From UBA9300 sp964577305 (GTDB taxonomy: Bacteria; Bacteroidota; Bacteroidia; Bacteroidales; VadinHA17), in NCBI GenBank assembly GCA_964577305.1, contig CAZNYS010000004.1, forward strand, positions 1 through 64,000: DNA of 64,000 nucleotides, read 5' to 3'. Shown piece by piece: positions 16,941 to 25,577 of this stretch (the stretch's first letter is position 1; each line of letters opens with the position of its first letter). Both the position numbers and the translations under genes were made by a program. The notes below the pieces were generated by a model, which did not search any database, was not told where the DNA came from, and saw nothing but the letters and a program-made list of their open reading frames with translations.

Positions 16941-17855
16941 ATGAACGACTTCTTATCAAGAAAAAACAAAGCTAAACTGGCAATTATTCCAGTTGCCATT
17001 CTATTAATGTGCTTAATACCACCTTCCATTTATGCACAGACTGATATACAGGTCTCGAAGGAATATATGATTAAGCTAAAAGACGGGGGATCGATCACCG
17101 GCAAGATTGTGTCAGAGAATAGTCAGCAGATCGTTGTGGAAACTACATCCATGGGGCGGGTAACTATACAGAGGTCTAATATCGAGCAGATGACCTTGCT
17201 TACGGAGAGTGATGCGGGCAAGGGCTGGTTTCCCAATCCCAATCCGGGCAAATACCTGATTGGAAGCTCGGCAATAGCGCCTGATAAGGGTTCGGCTTAT
17301 TATCAGAACACATGGCTCTTCTTTAATTCCTTCAGTTATGCATTCACAGATTACTTAAGCCTTTCAGGCGGTTTTGAGATATTCTCCATTTTTGCAGGAG
17401 GAGATGGCCCTTATGCCTTTTATCTCAATCCAAAAGCATCGTTCAAAGTTGCTGACAACCTGTATGCTGGGGGGAATATCCTGTACGCAAACACAATTAA
17501 AACAATCGATGATTTCGGAGGACTCGGTACACTGAATGCATTTGCAACATACGGTAATGATAATAATAACCTGACGGCCGGCCTGGGCTGGGGATTCTTT
17601 GAAAAGGAGTTCAGCAGTAAGCCGGTAATCTCCATTTCAGGGATGGTAAGGGCCTCCAGGCGCATAGGGTTTGTAAGCGAGAACTGGCTGATACCTGAAG
17701 TTGGGGAAGACGGTTCGTATTACGGTATATTTTCATATGGTATAAGATTCCTTGGAGATAATATATCTGTTGATCTGGCATTCATAAATAATCCTGATAT
17801 TGCGAAAGCACTGTTTATCGGTGTTCCCTTCCTTGATTTCGTATTCAATTTTTAG
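16941..17855 (+). CDS. Secreted beta-rich protein of unknown function
   Basis: The 304-residue protein has a long signal peptide (cleavage near IYAQ, about residue 33). Residues about 40-80 form a small Sm-like or SH3-like strand module (KLKDGGSITGKIVSENSQQI, then TMGRVTIQRSNIEQM) often seen at the N-terminus of Bacteroidota envelope proteins. The remainder is strand-rich, with aromatic residues at regular spacing and a terminal phenylalanine (VFNF), which suggests a small outer-membrane barrel. I cannot name the family. It is convergent with miaB, 41 nt from its end. Confidence 0.7.
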   Translation: MNDFLSRKNKAKLAIIPVAILLMCLIPPSIYAQTDIQVSKEYMIKLKDGGSITGKIVSENSQQIVVETTSMGRVTIQRSNIEQMTLLTESDAGKGWFPNPNPGKYLIGSSAIAPDKGSAYYQNTWLFFNSFSYAFTDYLSLSGGFEIFSIFAGGDGPYAFYLNPKASFKVADNLYAGGNILYANTIKTIDDFGGLGTLNAFATYGNDNNNLTAGLGWGFFEKEFSSKPVISISGMVRASRRIGFVSENWLIPEVGEDGSYYGIFSYGIRFLGDNISVDLAFINNPDIAKALFIGVPFLDFVFNF

Positions 17856-17896
17856 AATACAGAAAGGAGAAGCTCGATCAGGCAATTACATATTTT

Positions 17897-19222
17897 TTAA
17901 TCCACAGGTGTGCCTATAAGTGTTGCCGCGGTACAATCAATTATCTTGATCTTTACATAATCCCCGGATTTGTATTTACCCCGGGGGAACACCACCACCT
18001 TATTCTGGGAAGTCCTGCCGGAAAGGTCATCAGGTGATTTTTTTGAAAAGCCTTCCACCAGCACATCGTATACATTACCAATATCCTTTTTCTTGCTCTC
18101 CAGTGATAATTTGTTTTGAAGTTCAATTATTTCATTCAACCGCCTTGTCTTAACTTTATCCGGAACATCATCAGGGTATTTTCTTGCAGCTTTTGTATCA
18201 GGTCTTTCATTATATTTAAACATATACGCAAAATCATATTCAGCCCATTTCATAAGGCCCAGGCTGGCTTCATGATCTTCCTCTGTTTCTGTACAGAAGC
18301 CAGCTATCATATCGGATGAAACAGAACACACGGGGAGGATGTTTCTTATAGCTTTTATCCTTTCCATGTACCATTCCCTGTCATATTTCCGGTTCATTAA
18401 TTCCAGGATTCGGCTGCTGCCGCTCTGGGCAGGGAGGTGTATATGTTTGCAGATATTATCGTAACGTGACATAACCCTCAGCACATCATCCGACATATCT
18501 TTTGGATGTGATGTAGAAAAACGGACTCGCAGCAGGGGGTTAACCCTTGCTGTTAATTCCAGCAGTTCAGCGAAGCCTGTCTTAATTTCATTATCTGCCC
18601 ATGAATATGAATCAACGTTTTGACCCAGCAGGGTAACTTCCCTGTAACCGTTATCGAATAGTTCCCTTACTTCATTTAAAATGGTTTCAGGGTCACGGCT
18701 GCGCTCTGCTCCCCTGACATAGGGTACCACGCAATAGGCACACATATTATTGCATCCCCTCATTATTGATACAAATGAGGATACCCCATTCCTGTCCAGT
18801 CTAATCGGTGAGATATCTGCATAGGTTTCTTCCCGGGAAAGAAGAACGTTAACTGCCTCATGCCCCTGGGATGCTTCGCTGATTAATCTTGGCAGGTCCC
18901 TGTAGGCATCGGGCCCGACAACTATATCCACCATTTTATCGGTAACAAGGAGTTGTTCCTTCAGTCTTTCCGCCATGCATCCGATCACACCCACAAGCGT
19001 TCCCGGGTTTTTCCTTTTATGATGTTTGAACACGTCAAGCCGGCCCCATACCCTCTGTTCTGCATTATCTCGTACAGAGCATGTATTTACCAGTATCAGG
19101 TCGGCATCATCCATCCTGTCGGTTATCAAAACCCCATCATCCTTAAGTATGGATACCACTACCTCACTGTCAGCAACATTCATCTGACATCCATATGTTT
19201 CTATGTATAATTTGCGGGGCAT
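17897..19222 (-). CDS. miaB: tRNA-2-methylthio-N6-dimethylallyladenosine synthase MiaB
   Basis: The 441-residue methylthiotransferase adds the methylthio group to i6A37 in tRNAs that read UNN codons. The N-terminal UPF0004 domain has cluster Cys C12, C48 and C82. The radical SAM motif CNNMCAYC (C157, C161, C164) precedes the SAM fold, and a C-terminal TRAM domain (about 375-441) binds tRNA. The sequence YVRGAERSR is typical of MiaB rather than RimO or MtaB. It is complete, with a good -7 box at 19263-19270. Confidence 0.95.
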   Translation of the reverse strand: MPRKLYIETYGCQMNVADSEVVVSILKDDGVLITDRMDDADLILVNTCSVRDNAEQRVWGRLDVFKHHKRKNPGTLVGVIGCMAERLKEQLLVTDKMVDIVVGPDAYRDLPRLISEASQGHEAVNVLLSREETYADISPIRLDRNGVSSFVSIMRGCNNMCAYCVVPYVRGAERSRDPETILNEVRELFDNGYREVTLLGQNVDSYSWADNEIKTGFAELLELTARVNPLLRVRFSTSHPKDMSDDVLRVMSRYDNICKHIHLPAQSGSSRILELMNRKYDREWYMERIKAIRNILPVCSVSSDMIAGFCTETEEDHEASLGLMKWAEYDFAYMFKYNERPDTKAARKYPDDVPDKVKTRRLNEIIELQNKLSLESKKKDIGNVYDVLVEGFSKKSPDDLSGRTSQNKVVVFPRGKYKSGDYVKIKIIDCTAATLIGTPVD

Positions 19223-19262
19223 TTGTTATAAAACCTCTTATACAATGATTTTGTTCAGGCTG

Positions 19263-19270
19263 CAAAAATA
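19263..19270 (-). promoter_or_regulatory. -7 box of miaB
   Basis: TATTTTTG on the minus strand is a perfect match, 40 nt upstream of the miaB ATG and 10 nt before the 3' end of the upstream transposase gene. Confidence 0.5.
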
Positions 19271-19279
19271 CAAAACGTA

Positions 19280-19930
19280 TTATGAATTTCTATCCCTGAC
19301 CCATATTATCGGATTTTCATTGATATATTTTCTTACCCTTAACAATTGTTTATTGGTAAATAGGATTCTGTCGTAGAATCCCGATTGCCATCCAAATGTT
19401 GGATCGATTTTTCTGGCATTTCTTGTAACGATTGATTTATATGAACCAATAATTGATGAAACGGTATTTTTACCCTGGTTTTGAAATCGTTTTTGGCCAG
19501 GTGTTAATATTGGTTTTTTGGGTATGTTATGTATTGTTTTTACGGATTTTGGGTGTGATTTTATTTCTGTGAATGATGTAGGTTTTGTGGATAATTTGGT
19601 AGAATCAAGGCATTGCCTTGATTCTACTACATTTATATCAGGGTGATCATCAACATCAATGAATATATACGGTTTATTCAAAACCAAAATACAATGAATA
19701 TGATTCGGCATTATTACATATGTGTCAATAATTGCAAATGGGAAATGATCATGAATGGATAATATGAATTGTTGGGCAATTCTGCCTATTTTGGATAAAT
19801 AAATGTCGTAATTATAAATATCCCCCAAAAAATTTTTCCTATCCCTGGTACAGATGGTGATAAAATATTTACCCCTCCAACCATAATCCCATTTTTGCAA
19901 TCGGATAGGTCCAATTCTATATTTATTCAT
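19280..19930 (-). CDS. IS200-like/RAYT-type transposase (Y1 HUH)
   Basis: The 216-residue single-domain HUH transposase has the metal-binding motif MPNHIHCIL (H77, H79) and the catalytic tyrosine in KYINENPIIW (Y202). N-terminal sequence WRGKYFITICT is typical of REP-associated tyrosine transposases. Between them lies a poorly conserved linker (about 90-155), which contains an in-frame 29-nt palindrome (19599-19627). The open frame reaches 19996, but MNKYRIGPIRL at 19930 is the family N-terminus. No flanking terminal repeats of a full insertion sequence were found, as expected for domesticated RAYT genes. The enzyme would nick and rejoin single-stranded hairpin DNA. Confidence 0.88.
   Translation of the reverse strand: MNKYRIGPIRLQKWDYGWRGKYFITICTRDRKNFLGDIYNYDIYLSKIGRIAQQFILSIHDHFPFAIIDTYVIMPNHIHCILVLNKPYIFIDVDDHPDINVVESRQCLDSTKLSTKPTSFTEIKSHPKSVKTIHNIPKKPILTPGQKRFQNQGKNTVSSIIGSYKSIVTRNARKIDPTFGWQSGFYDRILFTNKQLLRVRKYINENPIIWVRDRNS
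19599..19627 (-). repeat. Perfect 14-bp inverted repeat inside the transposase gene
   Basis: The arms are GTAGAATCAAGGCA (19599-19612) and TGCCTTGATTCTAC (19614-19627), separated by one base. It codes in frame for VESRQCLDST (residues 102-111) in the variable linker. Its 29-nt length and GTAGA/TCTAC ends match the intergenic palindromes at 24332, 25547, 27388 and (28 nt) 60217. Confidence 0.9.
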
Positions 19931-20048
19931 GAATTTCTTCGTCAATTCCTCAGAAATCAAATTAATGAAAACACAAAATGAAATGCAGCATTTCAAAGGT
20001 ATGCAAAATATTAATTCAATAAAGGAATTGAATTTAACAGATTATTAT

Positions 20049-22364
20049 CTATTCCCCTGACATTGAATAAGGGTACGATTCAGGTTCGGTACACCTTTTC
20101 TTATTGGATTCTTCGGACATTGTGAATATTATTTTACCACCTTGCTGGAGGGCATCGTGTGTAAAATAATTATAATTTACGGTCTTCCCGTTAAGGGTGA
20201 TATTTTCAATGTAATAAGATTTGCTGCCATTTCCTTCTGCAAGAATCTCAAGGGTGTTTCCTTCCGGCATTTCAATAGTCATCTTATCAAACAATGGTGA
20301 CCCGATAACATACTGGTCTGTTCCGGGGCATACAGGATAGAATCCCATTGCACTGAAGACATACCATGCTGATGTCTGCCCGTTATCTTCATCACCACAG
20401 TATCCATCTGGGGTATAATTATAGAGCCTGTCCATAACCTGGCGTACCCTGTACTGTGTTTTCCATGGTGCTCCCGCGTAGTTATACAGGTATATCATAT
20501 GCTGGATCGGCTGATTACCGTGGGCATAATTGCCCATTCCGGCCATCTGCATTTCTCTAATTTCATGAATTACGATACCGTAATACGAATAATCGAATAC
20601 AGGAGGAACCTCAAAAACTGAGTCAAGCTTTGCTACAAACTGGTCATTCCCTCCCATGAGGCTTACCAGGCTGTCAATATCATGAAATACACTCCAGGTA
20701 TAATGCCAGCTGTTCCCTTCAGTAAAGGCATCACCCCATTTGTATGGGCTGAAAGGTGATTGAAAACTGCCATCGAGATTTTTCCCCCGCATTAGTTTCC
20801 TCCCGGGGTCGAATACATTTACAAAATTATATGCCCTCTCTTTATATAATTCCAGTTCTTCTTCGGGCCTGCCCAGTTCCTGACCCAGCTTCCAGATACA
20901 ATGATCAGCATAGGCATATTCCAGTGTACGTGCCGTGTTTTCCCTGATACCCACATCATATGGTATATACCCAAGTTTATTATAATATTCAGCTCCATAC
21001 CTTCCCACAGAATGCACAGGACCATGTCCTTTAGTGTTTTTGATCATTGCCTCGTACAGTGTTTCGATATCATATCCCCTGATTCCTTTCAGGTAGCTGT
21101 CAGCAACCAGTGAAGCCGAGTTTGAGCCTATCATACAATTTCTGTGCCCGGGGCTTGCCCATTCAGGAAGCCAGCCACTTTCGAGATATGTATTTACCAG
21201 GCCACTCATGATATGACTGTCAAGTTCAGGATACATAAGAGTAAAGAAGGGAAACACAGCTCTGAACGTGTCCCAGAAACCATTATCAGTGAACATATAC
21301 CCGGGTAATATCTCACCGTTATATGGGCTATAATGAACAATTTCTCCTTCAGCGTTTATCTCGTAGAATTTTCGCGGGAAAAGCAGCAGCCTGTAGAAGC
21401 AGGAATAGAAAGTCCTTATTTTATCGTTATCATCACTTTCAACCCTGATCCTTCCAAGTTCCCTGTTCCAGGCTTCCTTTGCCTCTTTCATTACAGTATC
21501 AAATGACTTTGTGCCAATCTCATTTTCAAGATTCCTTTCAGCTTGTTCGGGGCTGATAAATGATGAAGCCACGCGGGCATATACAATTTCATCTTTTCCT
21601 GTTTTGAAACCTATAATGGCCCCTGCATGAAAGCCCTCGGCTTCTAGGATATTAGCCTGAAGCTCTTTATTAAGCCATGTGTGTGTATAATCAAAGTCCT
21701 TATCAAATTCTATTACAAAATAGTTATAAAAATTATCAGGGACACCTCCGCTGTTGTTCCTGCAGTAACCGATTATTTTGCGCTCGTCTGATAATATTTT
21801 CACCATAGAGCCTCTGTAAAAACCATCAACCAGGATCCATGAGGAATCATTTTCAGGAAATGTAAACCTGAAGATTGCAGCCCTTTCCGTTGGTGTTATT
21901 TCAGCAGTTACGTCATGATCGGCCAGATATACACTATAGTAATATGGTTTTGCTGTTTCTGCCTTATGTGAGAACCAGGAAGCCCGGTCTTCACCGTCAA
22001 ATCTTATCTCGCCGGTTATGGGCATTAAAGAAAAGGCTGCATAGTCGTTAATCCACGGGCTTGGCTGGTGGGTCTGTTTAATACCCCGTATTTTATAGGC
22101 ATCGTATGTATATCCCCAGCCATTACCCATTTCACCTGTCTGGGGAGTCCAGAAATTCATTCCCCACGGCATTGCTATGGCAGGATATGTATTCCCGTTT
22201 GACAGTTTGAACTCAGAGTCGGTCCCCATAAGCGGGTTTACCAGTTCAGCGGGGTCAAATGAAATGCTGTTATCATCATTTTTCTGGGTACAGGAGCTGA
22301 CCAGGGTAGTCAGTAATACTACCAGCATAATGGGTGTAATAATCTTATTCATATTTATATTCAT
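20049..22364 (-). CDS. GH92 family alpha-mannosidase lipoprotein
   Basis: The 771-residue GH92 enzyme belongs to a calcium-dependent exo-alpha-mannosidase family widely used by Bacteroidota on mannans and N-glycans. A lipoprotein signal peptide ends in LVSSC. The N-terminal beta-sandwich covers about 35-280 (VNPLMGTDSEF, WTPQTGEMGNGW), and the (alpha/alpha)6 catalytic domain follows with DNGFWDTFRA, GWLPEWASPGHRNCMIG and the family hallmark GDEDNGQTSAWYVFSAMGFYP. Linkage specificity cannot be called. ATG 22364 overlaps the TGA of the upstream flippase-like gene (ATGA), so the two are probably translationally coupled. No SusC/SusD pair is nearby, so it is not a classic PUL. Confidence 0.93.
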   Translation of the reverse strand: MNINMNKIITPIMLVVLLTTLVSSCTQKNDDNSISFDPAELVNPLMGTDSEFKLSNGNTYPAIAMPWGMNFWTPQTGEMGNGWGYTYDAYKIRGIKQTHQPSPWINDYAAFSLMPITGEIRFDGEDRASWFSHKAETAKPYYYSVYLADHDVTAEITPTERAAIFRFTFPENDSSWILVDGFYRGSMVKILSDERKIIGYCRNNSGGVPDNFYNYFVIEFDKDFDYTHTWLNKELQANILEAEGFHAGAIIGFKTGKDEIVYARVASSFISPEQAERNLENEIGTKSFDTVMKEAKEAWNRELGRIRVESDDNDKIRTFYSCFYRLLLFPRKFYEINAEGEIVHYSPYNGEILPGYMFTDNGFWDTFRAVFPFFTLMYPELDSHIMSGLVNTYLESGWLPEWASPGHRNCMIGSNSASLVADSYLKGIRGYDIETLYEAMIKNTKGHGPVHSVGRYGAEYYNKLGYIPYDVGIRENTARTLEYAYADHCIWKLGQELGRPEEELELYKERAYNFVNVFDPGRKLMRGKNLDGSFQSPFSPYKWGDAFTEGNSWHYTWSVFHDIDSLVSLMGGNDQFVAKLDSVFEVPPVFDYSYYGIVIHEIREMQMAGMGNYAHGNQPIQHMIYLYNYAGAPWKTQYRVRQVMDRLYNYTPDGYCGDEDNGQTSAWYVFSAMGFYPVCPGTDQYVIGSPLFDKMTIEMPEGNTLEILAEGNGSKSYYIENITLNGKTVNYNYFTHDALQQGGKIIFTMSEESNKKRCTEPESYPYSMSGE

Positions 22365-23338
22365 TTAACCTGTTTCATAAGTTTGAATGAGTTCACTATT
22401 ATAATTGCGAGCAGTCCGCCTGCAATAGTAAATAATACTGTAATTCCGTTTACCAGTATTCCATAGGTTATGCCTGTTTCTTCACTCAGGTTAAACAGGA
22501 GGAAGAGCTGTAAGACAAAGAAGTGTGTGGTCCCTATTCCTCCGGGGCTGGGGATAGCCCATCCAATAGTTCCCACGAAAAGGACCACAAAAGCGAAATA
22601 CAGGTTGAGGTTCTCAGTTGAAGGTAATGACCTCAGGCAGCAATAATTCATTAAAATCATAAGAAACCAAACCATAACTGTTTGGAGTGCAAATATGCGG
22701 TACGACTTTATCCTGAATGTATTTCCTAAGGTTGCCCAGAACTCCTTCAGAAAAGACCTGATTTTATGTAGAAGCTTATAATGCCTGAATATCAGGATCA
22801 GGGCAGCAATAACCAGTACCAGCCCCAGTAAGATTAAACCAAGGTTCAGTAAATTCGCTGAGACTGATTTTTTAATACTGTAAACAGCCGTTTTAATCAA
22901 TTCACGCAATCTTCCGAATTCAAGAAGGATTATAACTGCTATTGCCAGTATAAGTACAATCAGGTCATATATCCGTTCAGATATTACAGTACCAAGGCTT
23001 TTTGAAACAGGTATACCTGATGATTTTTGTAATGATGTACACCTGATTATCTCACCCAGCTTTGGTGTGAAGCTGTTTATGAAAAATCCCAGGAGCAAGG
23101 AATAGGATACATTCTTAATTTGAGGAAAGTTGCCATTGTTTTCCATTAGCAATTTCCACCTGTAAGCCCTGAAAAAGAACATAATTAACAGGAATAAAAT
23201 GCTTAATAATATCCAGTTGATCCTGGCTGTTAACAGAAGTTCAAATATATCGTCCAGGGGTTTGTTCTTAAGAGTAAGGAAAAGGAAGAATCCTCCAATA
23301 ATAATTCCTGTTGCAGCATTTATTACATGTTTCCTCAT
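22361..23338 (-). CDS. Lysylphosphatidylglycerol synthase TM-region/flippase-like protein
   Basis: The 325-residue integral membrane protein has about eight helices and belongs to the UPF0104/LPG_synthase_TM family. Family signatures are FFFRAYRWKLLM near residue 60, FINSFTPKLGEIIRC near 105 (the conserved proline-lysine-glycine-glutamate turn), and IGWAIPSPGGIGTTHFF near 270. It lacks the catalytic C-terminal domain of MprF, so it is more likely a lipid transporter or flippase-like protein than an aminoacyl-phospholipid synthase. It overlaps the GH92 gene by 4 nt. Confidence 0.85.
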   Translation of the reverse strand: MRKHVINAATGIIIGGFFLFLTLKNKPLDDIFELLLTARINWILLSILFLLIMFFFRAYRWKLLMENNGNFPQIKNVSYSLLLGFFINSFTPKLGEIIRCTSLQKSSGIPVSKSLGTVISERIYDLIVLILAIAVIILLEFGRLRELIKTAVYSIKKSVSANLLNLGLILLGLVLVIAALILIFRHYKLLHKIRSFLKEFWATLGNTFRIKSYRIFALQTVMVWFLMILMNYCCLRSLPSTENLNLYFAFVVLFVGTIGWAIPSPGGIGTTHFFVLQLFLLFNLSEETGITYGILVNGITVLFTIAGGLLAIIIVNSFKLMKQVK

Positions 23339-23401
23339 GCCAGATATGGTTTTCCGGGAACGTTTTTAGCGGATAAAGATAATAAGAAATGATTTATATC
23401 T

Positions 23402-24292
23402 TTATTTAAGCCTGAGATATACCGGGCGGTGATCGGATATAACTTCCTGGTAGTCGGTAAAACACCGGTCAGGCCTGTTAACGATTGAAGTGTCAATATT
23501 TGCATACAATTCGTCCGTTACACATATATGATCTATATGGCTTGGCCATGAGGGGTATGACCACCATGCAACACTACCACGGGCAATAGTCATGTCTGTG
23601 AACATAAAATTATCAGGATCATTTACCATGGTCCAGAACACGTTGGTCTCGTAGGTTGTCCCATTTATTTCATCATTGAGGTCTCCAAGAACAATAACCG
23701 GCTCATCCGGGTAATTATTTGATATATATTTATATAAAGAGTCAGTGGCATTTCTTCTCCGGTCTTCGTTTTCAGTGCCTTCACAGCATTTAAGGTGGTT
23801 GTTTATCATTATTGCATCTATACCTGTCGGTATATGTGTTACATGTATTTCAAAAGGTGGCCGGGGGAATGACCAGTAATCATCCTCGAATATTATTTTA
23901 CTTTCAGCCTCATTAAGACTAATCTCCGATACCTTGTAAAGAAATGCCAGGTTCCAAACGGAATTGTTAATCGGGTAATATTCTCCTTCCCATCCAATGA
24001 GTCTTTCAACAAGCTTATCAAACTCTGCTTCTGAGCTTATCTCCTGCAGGGCAATAATATCAACATTCATTTCCTTTATCAGCTCAGCCACCACCTCTGC
24101 TGTTTCTTCATCATATCTGGGATATTCCTGGATATTGAAAGTAACTATATCGAATGTATTAGCGGAGCCACTTATGACACATTCCGAAAAATCTATTCCT
24201 TCATTACCATTGGAGGGCTTTTTGCGGCATGATACCATGATAAGGACAATTGACAAGGCCACTAAGAAAATTATGAACAAGTTCCTGTGCAT
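23402..24292 (-). CDS. Endonuclease/exonuclease/phosphatase family lipoprotein
   Basis: The 296-residue protein has a lipoprotein signal peptide (LIMVSC, Cys near residue 22) and an EEP fold. Motifs in order are FNIQEYPRYDE, IIALQEISSEAEF (metal-binding Glu), NNHLKCC, VIVLGDLNDE (Asp/Asn) and the terminal SDHRPVYLRL (His). These enzymes cleave phosphodiester or phosphomonoester bonds. With a lipid anchor it acts outside the cytoplasm, perhaps on extracellular DNA or phospho-compounds. The frame starts at 24322, but MHRNLF at 24292 gives the proper signal peptide. It is upstream of the flippase-GH92 pair on the same strand, with 63 nt between. Confidence 0.88.
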   Translation of the reverse strand: MHRNLFIIFLVALSIVLIMVSCRKKPSNGNEGIDFSECVISGSANTFDIVTFNIQEYPRYDEETAEVVAELIKEMNVDIIALQEISSEAEFDKLVERLIGWEGEYYPINNSVWNLAFLYKVSEISLNEAESKIIFEDDYWSFPRPPFEIHVTHIPTGIDAIMINNHLKCCEGTENEDRRRNATDSLYKYISNNYPDEPVIVLGDLNDEINGTTYETNVFWTMVNDPDNFMFTDMTIARGSVAWWSYPSWPSHIDHICVTDELYANIDTSIVNRPDRCFTDYQEVISDHRPVYLRLK

Positions 24293-24331
24293 ATTTATTT
24301 CTTTCCTTATGTAAAGATGCAAAAAATAAAT

Positions 24332-24360
24332 GTAAAGACGCCCAATTTAGGCGTCTATAC
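24332..24360. repeat. GTAGA-type palindrome, copy B
   Basis: GTAAAGACGCC and GGCGTCTATAC form 11-bp arms with one mismatch around CAATTTA. It lies between the divergent EEP and lactonase genes. Decayed half-copies flank it: GTAAAGATGCAAAAA at 24311 and TCTCTAC at 24365. Confidence 0.7.
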
Positions 24361-24404
24361 GAAGTCTCTACGAAACACATACATTAATATTATAAGTAAA
24401 AATT

Positions 24405-24412
24405 TAATTTTG
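24405..24412 (+). promoter_or_regulatory. -7 box of the lactonase gene
   Basis: TAATTTTG matches TAnnTTTG, 25 nt before the ATG at 24438. No -33 TTG is seen at the usual distance. Confidence 0.45.
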
Positions 24413-24437
24413 TAATTACTTTATAGATAAACATCTT

Positions 24438-25547
24438 ATGAAACATCTGATCCTTATACTTTCACTACTGATCCTATACGGTTGTCACAACAGTTTAGAA
24501 AACAATTCAGCAGGCGTATCTACTGTTTCATTTTACGTTGGCACTTATACCGGGTCAGGAAGCCGGGGGATTTATAAGTTCCTGTTGCACAACGACGGCC
24601 GACTTGAACGGATTAACCTGGCAGCAGAGACAGAAAATCCATCATTCCTGGCATTTAGCGCCAGCAGGGACTTCCTGCTGGCAGTGAATGAGAAAAGTCC
24701 GGAAGGAACAGTTGAATCGTTCCGGACTCGGGGTGACAGCTTGGTAAGAACCAGCCGGAGCCCTTCAGGCGGTGCACATCCGTGTTTTGTAGCTATTAAT
24801 GAAGATGGCTATGTATTATCTGCCAACTATTCAAGTGGCACCATTGGCTTGCTGAAACTGGATAGCACCGGTGTACTAAGTGTGTTGCTTGATGTTCAGA
24901 AGCATACAGGAAGTGGCACAACCAGCAGGCAAAAAAGTCCGCATGCCCATTCCGCCTGGTTTGAACCAGGAACCTCGCGGGTAATCTCGGTAGACCTGGG
25001 TACAAACGAGCTGTGGTTCTCAGATCTGGATACCCTGCATGAAAAGCTGTTGCCTGAAGAGCAACAAAAGCTTGGTATGGATCCCGGAGCGGGACCCCGC
25101 CACCTGGCATTCCACCCCAATGGTATTTGGATCTACGTGGTAAATGAGCTGAACAGTACCGTGACGCTTGTTAAAAGAACTGGGGGAGGAACATTTGAAA
25201 AAGGGCCATCATTTACAACCCTGCCGAAAGATTATACTGGAACTAATGCCTGTGCAGATATTCATGTTTCATCCGATGGAAAGTTTGTTTATGCTTCTAA
25301 CCGGGGGCACAACAGCATTGCCATTTTTGAGACAGATCAGCATGATGGGACACTAAAGCTAATCGTACACCAGTCCACCTGCGGAGAATGGCCCCGAAAT
25401 TTCGCCCTGTCACCCGGTGAAAACTACATGCTGGTGGCCAACCAGAATTCAAATAACATAGTGTCGTTCAAACGTGACAGTTTCACTGGTCGTATGGAAC
25501 CGATAGATACCACAGAAGCACCTTCCCCTGTTTGCATTTTGTTTTAG
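24438..25547 (+). CDS. Lactonase-family (6-phosphogluconolactonase-like) beta-propeller lipoprotein
   Basis: The 369-residue protein has a lipoprotein signal peptide (LLILYGC, Cys16). Seven propeller blades follow, of the lactonase (COG2706) family: FYVGTYTGSGSRGIYKF, ENPSFLAFS, GGAHPCFVAINEDGYV, GAGPRHLAFHPNGIWIYVVNEL, ACADIHVSSDGKFVYASNRGHNSIA and CGEWPRNFALSPGENYMLVANQNSNNIV. Cytoplasmic members hydrolyse 6-phosphogluconolactone; lipid-anchored Bacteroidota members are assumed to act on other lactones or sugars. Its GC content and its use of CGG, CGA and CTG codons look higher than in its neighbours. Palindrome copies B and C bracket it, and copy C begins on the last base of the TAG stop. 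Confidence 0.87.
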   Translation: MKHLILILSLLILYGCHNSLENNSAGVSTVSFYVGTYTGSGSRGIYKFLLHNDGRLERINLAAETENPSFLAFSASRDFLLAVNEKSPEGTVESFRTRGDSLVRTSRSPSGGAHPCFVAINEDGYVLSANYSSGTIGLLKLDSTGVLSVLLDVQKHTGSGTTSRQKSPHAHSAWFEPGTSRVISVDLGTNELWFSDLDTLHEKLLPEEQQKLGMDPGAGPRHLAFHPNGIWIYVVNELNSTVTLVKRTGGGTFEKGPSFTTLPKDYTGTNACADIHVSSDGKFVYASNRGHNSIAIFETDQHDGTLKLIVHQSTCGEWPRNFALSPGENYMLVANQNSNNIVSFKRDSFTGRMEPIDTTEAPSPVCILF

Positions 25548-25575
25548 TAGAAACGTCCAATTTGTACGACTCTAC
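25547..25575. repeat. GTAGA-type palindrome, copy C (degenerate)
   Basis: The 29-nt sequence keeps the GTAGA start (25547-25551) and TCTAC end (25571-25575) and the central CCAATTT, but the arms are partly decayed. It starts on the last base of the lactonase TAG stop, and a second in-frame TAG follows at once. Confidence 0.6.
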
Positions 25576-25577
25576 GT

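Noticed and set aside
19931..19996. Longer N-terminus for the transposase (MKCCISF...)
   Set aside because: These 22 residues do not resemble RAYT proteins, whereas MNKYRIGPIRL fits the family start.
20049..23338. Polysaccharide utilisation locus
   Set aside because: There is a GH92 enzyme but no SusC/SusD pair, sulfatase or hybrid sensor nearby.
24438..25120. Minus-strand reading frames of 74-104 codons under the lactonase gene
   Set aside because: They are shadows of a well-supported propeller protein in a GC-richer gene.
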